Below, one piece after another: positions 13,716-20,093 of a DNA stretch of 50,404 bases. The stretch lies in the NCBI GenBank assembly GCA_002722315.1, contig PBLG01000014.1, positions 1 to 50,404 on the forward strand, read 5' to 3'. Below the pieces are notes generated by a model that was given only the letters and a program-made list of their open reading frames with translations, ran no database searches and was not told the origin of the DNA. The DNA comes from Lysobacterales bacterium (GTDB lineage: Bacteria > Pseudomonadota > Gammaproteobacteria > Xanthomonadales > Wenzhouxiangellaceae). Both the position numbers and the translations under genes were made by a program. Numbering within the stretch: position 1 is the stretch's first letter; every line of letters begins with the position of its first letter.

Positions 13716-14792
13716 ATGAAAGCGCAGCCTTATTTCGAGTCCTGGGAACGGGTTCGCAGGCAATTTCGCGATGACTATCAATTCGCGATGATCGTGCTTT
13801 TCGGCGCGTTGGCTGCCGCGGTCATTACCGGCTTCGTGATCTTCCGGCTCATGATCGGCCATTACTTCGGCGCCGTGGTCAACCTGATGATCGTGACCAG
13901 CGTACTGCTGGTGCTGGCCTACGCGATTCGCAGCGGTCGTACCCAGAGGGCAGGGCGATTCTTCGCTGTGGTCGTGGTCATCGCCTGCATTGCCTCGACC
14001 GCGATGTTCGGGCGCACCGGCATCCTCTGGGGTTACGTGGTGCTGTGGATCAACTTCCTGTTGACCGGTCGCCGGTTCGCGCTGGTGTCCAATCTGATCC
14101 TGATGACGGTGCTGATCATCGAAACCAGCCTTTTCGAGTCGATTCTCGAGGGCGTCACCTATATCGTGACCGCACTGCTGGTGACGACGTTCGCCTATAT
14201 CTTCGCCGAGCGCCTGGCGCGTTACCAGGACCAGCTGCAGATGCTGGCGCTGCAGGATCCCCTGACCTTCGCCGGCAATCGCCGAATGATGCGCAGGGAC
14301 CTGACCGCCGCGGTCTCCGCGAATCGTCGCAGCGGCAAGCGCTTTACCCTGATCCTGCTCGACCTCGACCATTTCAAGCGCATCAACGACCAGTTCGGAC
14401 ACGAGGTGGGGGATCGCGCCCTGCGCGAGTTCGCCGACCTGGTTCGCGAGCATATTCGGACCGAAGACGGTTTCTATCGCTTCGGTGGCGAGGAGTTCGT
14501 GCTGCTGCTGCCCGACCACGGTCCGGCAAGCGCGGGCGAGGTTGCCGAGTCGCTCCACAGGCGAATCAGCAACCAGCTTTCCTACTTCGGCGAAGCCATC
14601 CGCTTCTCGGCCGGCGTCGCGGTGCTGGGCGGCGACGAGGACTGGCCGGCGTGGATCACGCGCGCCGATCGGGCCATGTACCAGGCAAAGCACGCCGGAC
14701 GCGATCGCATCGTGCTGGCCAGTGACAGGCACAGACCGGGGGCCGATGCCATTACCCCCAAGACCGAGAGATTGCGCGATGCCGACGCCTGA
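13716..14792 (+). CDS. Membrane diguanylate cyclase (GGDEF)
   Basis: A 358-residue protein with about six membrane helices (residues 24-175), followed by a GGDEF domain (about 190-350) that makes cyclic di-GMP. The active-site motif is GGEEF at 257-261. An RxxD inhibitory site (RTED, 248-251) lies exactly five residues upstream, so product inhibition is expected. The metal-binding LDLDHFKRIND segment is intact. The membrane part is not a named sensor domain that I recognise. It is divergent from the M36 protease, with a 254-base intergenic region that must hold both promoters; I could not place them with confidence. Confidence 0.93.
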   Translation: MKAQPYFESWERVRRQFRDDYQFAMIVLFGALAAAVITGFVIFRLMIGHYFGAVVNLMIVTSVLLVLAYAIRSGRTQRAGRFFAVVVVIACIASTAMFGRTGILWGYVVLWINFLLTGRRFALVSNLILMTVLIIETSLFESILEGVTYIVTALLVTTFAYIFAERLARYQDQLQMLALQDPLTFAGNRRMMRRDLTAAVSANRRSGKRFTLILLDLDHFKRINDQFGHEVGDRALREFADLVREHIRTEDGFYRFGGEEFVLLLPDHGPASAGEVAESLHRRISNQLSYFGEAIRFSAGVAVLGGDEDWPAWITRADRAMYQAKHAGRDRIVLASDRHRPGADAITPKTERLRDADA

Positions 14793-14896
14793 GCGCAAAG
14801 GCACCGGCGCGCCCATGCAGAGTTGTTCAGAGGTTCCTGCTGTCGGTAGCCCGCCGCTGTTACGGTAACGAGCGAACCACGACTCCGGAGGCCCGG

Positions 14897-15415
14897 ATGC
14901 CAATCGAAATCGTAGAAGGCGACATCGCCGATCAACCCGACCTGGATGCCGTGGTAAACGCGGCCAACGCACAGCTCCGCATCGGCGGGGGCGTCGCCGG
15001 CGCCATCCACCGCGCGGCGGGTCCCGGCCTCGAGGAGGCCTGTCGACCGCTTGCGCCCATCGAGCCCGGCCAGGCGGTCGTGACCGAAGGCTTCGACCTG
15101 CCCAATCGATACGTGATCCACGTGCTGGGCCCGCGCTACGGGATAGACGAACCGTCCGACGAACTGCTGGCCGCCGCTTACCGCAACGCCCTGGCGTGTT
15201 GCCGCGAGTACGGGATCGAATCGGTCGGCTTCCCGGCCATCTCGGCCGGCGCGTTCGGTTATCCGCTGGAGGAGGCGGCGCGCATCGCGATCGAGACGGT
15301 CAGGGCGAGCGCACCGGAAGGGCTGGACGTGCGATTCGTGCTGTTCGATGCAGCCAGCCGCAAGACATTTGCCGAGCAGGCCGAAGGCCGGGACGCACCG
15401 GCGGAACCTTCTTGA
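14897..15415 (+). CDS. Macro domain protein, probable O-acetyl-ADP-ribose deacetylase
   Basis: A 172-residue single macro domain of the YmdB/MacroD type. It has the ADP-ribose pocket motifs VVNAANAQLRIGGGVAGAIH, with the conserved Asn and GGG loop, and FPAISAGAFGYP, the diphosphate loop. Family members remove ADP-ribose from acidic residues or hydrolyse O-acetyl-ADP-ribose. The start ATG at 14897 is preceded by CGGAGG at good spacing. It lies about 100 bases after the diguanylate cyclase and may share its transcript. No ADP-ribosyltransferase or sirtuin is seen nearby. Confidence 0.93.
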   Translation: MPIEIVEGDIADQPDLDAVVNAANAQLRIGGGVAGAIHRAAGPGLEEACRPLAPIEPGQAVVTEGFDLPNRYVIHVLGPRYGIDEPSDELLAAAYRNALACCREYGIESVGFPAISAGAFGYPLEEAARIAIETVRASAPEGLDVRFVLFDAASRKTFAEQAEGRDAPAEPS

Positions 15416-15530
15416 ACGTTCGAAGCGATCTCCAGACGCTCGAATCGAAATCCGGCATCCGAACGACGCGGCAAGCCTGTAGACTGTGGCGCGATTTCGC
15501 AGTCAATCCATCCTCACAAGGTTTCATCAA

Positions 15531-15746
15531 GTGTCCATACGTTATCGATTCGCCGTCATCGGCGCGCTTGCCGCCGTGCTTGCAGCATGTTCGACCACGC
15601 CTGCCGGTTCCGAGGGTTCTCAGGCCCAGACCGAACGGGTCTGCTTCGACCAGGAAAGTTCATCGGGATCGCGCCTGAGTCGACGGGTCTGCCGGACCGT
15701 GGAAAAGGAACCGGAACAAAAGGCCGAGCCGGCTTCGGAAGGCTGA
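15531..15746 (+). CDS. Small lipoprotein, GTG start
   Basis: A 71-residue predicted lipoprotein of unknown function. I chose the GTG at 15531, which gives VSIRYRFAVIGALAAVLAAC: a short basic N-terminus, a hydrophobic core and a lipobox LAAC. AAGG about ten bases upstream can serve as ribosome site. The ATG at 15486 would put 15 extra residues before the signal. The mature part is short and charged (two Cys, several Glu/Lys) and has no domain I recognise. Confidence 0.65.
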   Translation: MSIRYRFAVIGALAAVLAACSTTPAGSEGSQAQTERVCFDQESSSGSRLSRRVCRTVEKEPEQKAEPASEG

Positions 15747-15821
15747 GCTCAGGAAACGACTCGCACGGTCGATGAGCACGGATTTCATCGACTGCCGACG
15801 CGACAATGCTAGCGTGCCGGC

Positions 15822-16304
15822 ATGACGACGCGAACCGCATTGCCCGACTCCGAATCGGTCTGGGACTATCCACGGCCGCCGCGGATCGAGCAGATCGACT
15901 GGCATCTCGAAGTCGAGCACGACAACCGAACCATCGCCGAGACGCGTTCGGGCCTGCGCGTGCTGGAGACGTCGCATCCGCCGTGCTTCTACTTTCCGTC
16001 CGATGACGTCGACTTTTCCGTGCTCCGGCCCAGCGCCACGCGCACCTTCTGCGAATGGAAGGGCCACGCCAGGTACTGGCACCTCGAGACCTCCACCGGA
16101 CTGATCGAGGACGCCTGCTGGGCCTACCCCGAGCCGACCGACGACCGAATCCGCGACTGCGTGTCGTTCTATGCGCGCAGCGTCAACGGCTGCTTCGTCG
16201 AAGGCGAACGCGTGATGCCGCAGCAAGGCGATTTCTACGGCGGCTGGATCACCAGCTGGGTCAAGGGCCCGTTCAAGGGCGGCCCGGGAACCAGGGGGTG
16301 GTAG
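15822..16304 (+). CDS. DUF427 domain protein
   Basis: A 160-residue cytoplasmic protein containing one DUF427 domain. Typical features are ESVWDYPRPPR at the start, SHPPCFYFPSDDV, and FCEWKGHARYWHL in the middle. The family is widespread, has a compact beta fold and no settled biochemical role. The protein ends in a GGPGTRGW tail. The stop lies just before a GGTTGTT repeat array, and the next gene converges on it. Confidence 0.88.
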   Translation: MTTRTALPDSESVWDYPRPPRIEQIDWHLEVEHDNRTIAETRSGLRVLETSHPPCFYFPSDDVDFSVLRPSATRTFCEWKGHARYWHLETSTGLIEDACWAYPEPTDDRIRDCVSFYARSVNGCFVEGERVMPQQGDFYGGWITSWVKGPFKGGPGTRGW

Positions 16305-16315
16305 TCTGGTGAGCT

Positions 16316-16419
16316 GGTTGTTGGTTGTTGGTTATTGGTTGTTGGTTGTTGGTTGTTGGTTCGGGACGGTCTAGCACGATATCCGGCCACTTTAACCAAC
16401 AACGAACAACCAACGAACC
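16316..16419. repeat. GGTTGTT heptamer array with complementary arm
   Basis: Six tandem copies of GGTTGTT (one GGTTATT) plus GGTT occupy 16316-16361. After a 32-base spacer, 16394-16419 (AACCAACAACGAACAACC and more) is nearly its complement. The pair could fold into a long imperfect stem between two convergent gene ends, and so may work as a bidirectional terminator. The G-rich strand also fits a two-tetrad quadruplex. Confidence 0.75.
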
Positions 16420-16422
16420 AGC

Positions 16423-16914
16423 TTACCGCTGTTCCATCTCCCAGCTGCCGTCGGCCTGGCGGCACGCCGTACCGTAGATCGTTTCCGGCTTGCCGCCGAT
16501 CATCGCTTCCAGCGTGTACTCGCGGCACGGTCCGGTCTGCGTTTCAAAGGTTTCGGTAGGCGTGATTTCGTATTCGTAGCCGGTGTCCGGATTGCGCCAC
16601 GTCGACGGCACGCCGGTGCGCACATTCTCCAGCGCATAGCCGGCGTATTCCCGGTCGCGCTCGTCCATCTCGCGCCCGATCGAACCGCCGATCGCGGCGC
16701 CGACCAGCCCGCCGATCACGATCGCGGCAGTGCTGTAGCCGTCGCCGCCGTGACGCCAGTCGCGGTGACCGCTGTAGCTGGCGGCCGCGCCCACCAGGCT
16801 GCCCAGCGTGGCGCCGATCAGCAGGCCGCTTTGTTCGCGCGGGCCGGTGGTCGCGCAGCCAGGCAGCACCAGTGCCGACGCGACGAGAAGGGATAAAAGC
16901 CTGGAGCATTTCAT
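16423..16914 (-). CDS. Glycine-zipper outer-membrane lipoprotein (17-kDa antigen type)
   Basis: A 163-residue lipoprotein. The signal peptide ends in the lipobox LPGC, with Cys20 as the lipidated residue. Two glycine-zipper stretches follow (GLLIGATLGSLVGAAA and IVIGGLVGAAIGGSIG), which are typical of proteins that oligomerise at or in the outer membrane. The C-terminal part (NPDTGYEYEITPTETFE, GPCREYTLEAMIGGK) matches the surface-antigen domain of the 17-kDa family. The start has a strong GGAGG seven bases upstream. A TATGAT/TATTAT-like -10 box sits at 16944-16952 on the minus strand, with no good -35. Confidence 0.88.
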   Translation of the reverse strand: MKCSRLLSLLVASALVLPGCATTGPREQSGLLIGATLGSLVGAAASYSGHRDWRHGGDGYSTAAIVIGGLVGAAIGGSIGREMDERDREYAGYALENVRTGVPSTWRNPDTGYEYEITPTETFETQTGPCREYTLEAMIGGKPETIYGTACRQADGSWEMEQR

Positions 16915-16985
16915 GGTCGTGCCTCCGTGCTTAACATCAGTAAATCATAATATACGCCGGTCGGCGGCAAAAATCCAGAAGCGGG

Positions 16986-17009
16986 TAGTCGGCAGTCGGT
17001 AGTCGGTAG
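16986..17009. repeat. YAGTCGG heptamer array
   Basis: TAGTCGG, CAGTCGG, TAGTCGG and a partial TAG stand in tandem. It is the second of three short-unit arrays within 760 bases around the glycine-zipper lipoprotein gene. Confidence 0.7.
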
Positions 17010-17025
17010 AAGCCCATGGCGAAGC

Positions 17026-17073
17026 AACCAGCCAACCAGCCAACAAACCAACAAACCAACAAACCAACAAACA
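17026..17073. repeat. Octamer array AACCAGCC / AACAAACC
   Basis: Six tandem octamers: AACCAGCC twice, AACAAACC three times, then AACAAACA. The array ends four bases before the stop codon of the cytosine deaminase gene. It resembles the complement of the GGTTGTT array at 16316. Confidence 0.75.
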
Positions 17074-17076
17074 GCC

Positions 17077-17535
17077 CTATTCGCCGATGTCCTCGTTCCA
17101 CAGTTCCGGCGATTCGCGCATGAAGCGTTCCATCATCGCGATGCAGTCCGGGTCGTCGAGCACTTCCAGCGCGACGCCGCGCGATTTCAACAGCGCCTCC
17201 TCGCCCATGAAGCTGCGGTTCTCGCCGATGACCACGCGTGGAATGCCGTAGAGCAGGATGGCGCCGGAGCACATGGGGCAGGGCGACAGCGTGGTGTAGA
17301 GGGTGCTCTCGCGGTAGACGCGGGCCGGCTGCCTGCCGGCGTTCTCCAGCGCGTCCATCTCGCCGTGCAGCACGCTGCTGCCTTGCTGCCCCCGCCGGTT
17401 GCGGCCGCGGCCGATGATGCGACCGTCGTGCACCAGCACCGAGCCGATCGGAATGCCGCCCTCGTCGGCGCCCGCCTGCGCCTCGTCGATCGCGGCCTGC
17501 ATGAATCTTTCATCGGATGGATGTGGTTCATTCAT
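17077..17535 (-). CDS. Cytosine deaminase, yeast Fcy1 type
   Basis: A 152-residue zinc deaminase. The zinc site is HGE (His57, catalytic Glu59) and PCPMC (Cys86, Cys89). It matches the fungal cytosine deaminase subgroup rather than TadA: HGEMDALENAGR, LYTTLSPCPMC, LYGIPRVVIGEN and the C-terminal PELWNEDIGE all have close counterparts in yeast Fcy1, including the DIGE end. The likely reaction is cytosine to uracil in pyrimidine salvage; guanine or other base deaminases are the main alternative. The ATG at 17535 has GGGAG upstream; the frame start at 17559 is eight residues longer. Confidence 0.85.
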   Translation of the reverse strand: MNEPHPSDERFMQAAIDEAQAGADEGGIPIGSVLVHDGRIIGRGRNRRGQQGSSVLHGEMDALENAGRQPARVYRESTLYTTLSPCPMCSGAILLYGIPRVVIGENRSFMGEEALLKSRGVALEVLDDPDCIAMMERFMRESPELWNEDIGE

Positions 17536-17617
17536 TTTCTTGCTCCCGTGGCGGATCACCTGTATTCGCGGGCTATTGTCCAGGTCGCCGCGGACGGCGG
17601 ACCCGGAGCTCCTTCTG

Positions 17618-17798
17618 GCCGCGGATTCACGCGGAAAGCCGCGGATGACAAGCAGAACGTGAATGCCAAGCAGCGCAGGCGGGCGTCACCTCGTCGGGCA
17701 AGCAGGCGAAGCACCTCGCGGAGATACCTCGCTTCAGCAACGGACCATCTGCTTGTTATCTGCTTTCATCTGCGGGTATCCGCGCGCATCCGCGGCTG
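17618..17798. repeat. MITE-like inverted repeat element
   Basis: The intergenic stretch 17536-17848 holds no gene that I can support. Its left arm (17618-17656) begins GCCGCGGAT and ends ACAAGCAGA. The reverse complement of the right arm (about 17750-17798) begins GCCGCGGAT and also ends ACAAGCAGA. Inside both arms, words like GCGGAT recur about every ten bases. The right arm carries one extra unit. About 90 bases separate the arms. This could be a small non-autonomous element or an RNA hairpin; no target-site duplication was seen. Confidence 0.5.
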
Positions 17799-17848
17799 GA
17801 AAAAACGGCCTCGATGCCGTACAAGACAATGGCGAGGCAGACGCCTGA

Positions 17849-19972
17849 TCACGATTCTGCATGACGGATGAACCAGCACTGGTGGATCTTGCGGTTGCGC
17901 TCGAAGTCATTCGGGATCGACCAGGCGGTGCGATCCTCGATCCGGTACTCGTCGGCCAGGTCATCGTCCAGGCGGAACTTGCGCAGGTTGGTCGAGAAGA
18001 CCAGCACGCCGTCGGCGGCCAGGCAGCGCATGGCATTTCGGATCAAGCCGCCGTGATCGCGCTGGATGTCCAGCGCCGAATCCATTTTCTTCGAATTCGA
18101 AAAGCTCGGCGGGTCCAGGAAGATCAGGTCGAATCTCTCGCGGCACTGGGCCAGCCATTCCGCGACGTCGGCGCGTATGGCCCGGTGCGGCCCGTCGTCC
18201 AGCCCGTTCAGTGCCAGGTTGCGCTTGAACCAGTCCAGGTAGGTTCGCGACAGATCGACGCTGGTTGTGGACCGTGCGCCGCCGACGGCCGCGTGAATCG
18301 TGGCCGCGCCGGTATAGCTGAACAGGTTGAGCATGCTCCTGCCGGCGGCGTTTTCCGCCAGCCACAGGCGGACCGTGCGATGGTCCAGGAACAGCCCGGT
18401 ATCCAGGTGATCGGTCAGGTTGACCAGCAGCCTGCAATGTCCCTCGCGCACCGTCAGGAATCGGCCCTGCTCGGCGTGGCGTTCGTATTGCTCGCGGCCG
18501 CGCTGTCGGCGTCGGACCTTGAACACCATGCGCTCGTGCGGGACGTCCAGCGCCTCGGGCAGGGCGGTCAGCGCGCCGCGCAGGCGCGACTGGGCCTGCC
18601 GGGCGTCGACCGTGGCCGGCGGCTCGTATTCCTGCACGTGCAGCCAGTCGCCGTCGTCGGTGCCGTAGACGTCGACGGCCAGCGCGTACTCGGGGATGTC
18701 GGCGTCGTAGACGCGGTAGCAGTCGATGTCGTTGCGCCTGAGCCATTTACCGAGCTGGCGGCGATTCTTGCGCACCCGGTTGACCAGGTCCTCGGCCGGC
18801 AGGCGTTCGGCGTAACCGGCGTCCGCGGCGATTTCGAATCGCTCCAGCCGGCACTGGATCGGGCCGTTGTCCATCTGCCAGGTGCGCTCCGGCTTCAATC
18901 CGACCTGGCAGCCCGAACCGTTGAGCACCATCGCCCGCCAGCCGGGGAAATGCCGGCGCAGGGTTTCACCCAAACGAAGATACAGCGGCAGCAATTCGTG
19001 CTGTTCGGCCAGCCGTTCCCCGTAAGGCGGATTCACCGCCACCAGCCCGGTCGGGCAGTCCTTCGGCGGCCGGGCATCCCCGAGTTCACGTCCTTCGACG
19101 TGCACGTGCTTCGCCAGCCCGGCCCGCTGCACGTTCTGCAGCGCAAGCCGGATTTCGGCCGAATCGTGGTCGAAGGCGACGATGGGCGGAATCCGGGCCA
19201 GCCCCGCTTCCTGGCGATCCAAAGCCTCGTCGACCAGCGCTTTCCAGGCCGCATCGTCGTGGCCGCGCCAGTGCTGGAAGCCGAATCTCGTGCGCAGGAG
19301 CCCGGGTGCCGAATCGCCGGCGATCCAGGCCGCCTCTATGGCGATCGTGCCCGAGCCGCACATCGGGTCGCAGAAGCCGCCGCCGGCGTCGACAAGGCCC
19401 GGCCAGTCGCCCCGGAGCAGGATCGCCGCGGCCAGGTTTTCCTTCATCGGCGCGGCGGTGCCCGGCGCCCGGTAGCCTCGCCGATGCAGGCTTTCGCCGG
19501 AAAGATCCAGCGCCACCGTCACCTCGCCGGCATGCATGTGCACGTTGATCCGGACATCGGGCGCGATCGTATCCACCGACGGCCGTTCGCCGGTGGCCTC
19601 GCGCAGCTGGTCGACCACGGCATCCTTGACCCGCTGCTCGGCAAAGCGGCTGTGGCTGATGGCCGCCTTGATGCCGGTGAAATCGACCGCCAGCGTGTTT
19701 TCAGAGCCCAGGTGATCGGCCCAGTCGATGGTCCGGACGCCGGCGTACAGGCCATCGTCATCGTCGGCCTCGAATTCGGCCAGCGGCAGCAGGATCCGGT
19801 TGGCCACACGGGACCACAGGCAGGCCCGATAGGCGCCGGCGAGGTCGGCTTCGAAGCCGACCCCGCCGCGCCTGACCCGGACCTGCGCCAGCCCCAGGGC
19901 TTGCAGTTCGTCGGCCAGCATTTCTTCCAGGCCGCGCGGGGCGGTCGCGAACATTGGGTGGCTTTTCGGCAT
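17849..19972 (-). CDS. rlmL: Bifunctional 23S rRNA methyltransferase RlmKL
   Basis: A 707-residue fused enzyme, close to the 702 of E. coli RlmL. It makes m2G2445 (N-terminal half) and m7G2069 (C-terminal half) in 23S rRNA. A THUMP domain (about 45-155) binds RNA. The first methyltransferase has CDPMCGSGTIAIEAA (about 201-215) and NPPYGERL (315-322). The second has NLFSYTGAATIHAA and DPPSFSNSKKM, as in RlmI/RlmK enzymes. I chose ATG 19972 (MPKSHPMFATAPRG), which matches the family's start; the frame from 20044 is too long, and ATG 19954 is a second option. Confidence 0.95.
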   Translation of the reverse strand: MPKSHPMFATAPRGLEEMLADELQALGLAQVRVRRGGVGFEADLAGAYRACLWSRVANRILLPLAEFEADDDDGLYAGVRTIDWADHLGSENTLAVDFTGIKAAISHSRFAEQRVKDAVVDQLREATGERPSVDTIAPDVRINVHMHAGEVTVALDLSGESLHRRGYRAPGTAAPMKENLAAAILLRGDWPGLVDAGGGFCDPMCGSGTIAIEAAWIAGDSAPGLLRTRFGFQHWRGHDDAAWKALVDEALDRQEAGLARIPPIVAFDHDSAEIRLALQNVQRAGLAKHVHVEGRELGDARPPKDCPTGLVAVNPPYGERLAEQHELLPLYLRLGETLRRHFPGWRAMVLNGSGCQVGLKPERTWQMDNGPIQCRLERFEIAADAGYAERLPAEDLVNRVRKNRRQLGKWLRRNDIDCYRVYDADIPEYALAVDVYGTDDGDWLHVQEYEPPATVDARQAQSRLRGALTALPEALDVPHERMVFKVRRRQRGREQYERHAEQGRFLTVREGHCRLLVNLTDHLDTGLFLDHRTVRLWLAENAAGRSMLNLFSYTGAATIHAAVGGARSTTSVDLSRTYLDWFKRNLALNGLDDGPHRAIRADVAEWLAQCRERFDLIFLDPPSFSNSKKMDSALDIQRDHGGLIRNAMRCLAADGVLVFSTNLRKFRLDDDLADEYRIEDRTAWSIPNDFERNRKIHQCWFIRHAES

Positions 19973-20093
19973 TCGGGAACCTGTGATTCTTGCGGTCGGC
20001 GTCCATTGTAGGCCCCGGCCGGCCGGGCGGCCCGGGTCCGGCAAAGCACGCTGGAGGAAGCGGGCCGCCGCGGCCGCGATCCGGGAACTCCCG

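Noticed and set aside
16316..17073. Short repeats considered as a CRISPR array
   Set aside because: The units are 7-8 bases with no spacers, and no cas gene is in the window.
17861..20011. 716-codon plus-strand frame opposite rlmKL
   Set aside because: It is the antisense shadow of a clear, well-conserved gene; high G+C removes stops from the opposite strand.
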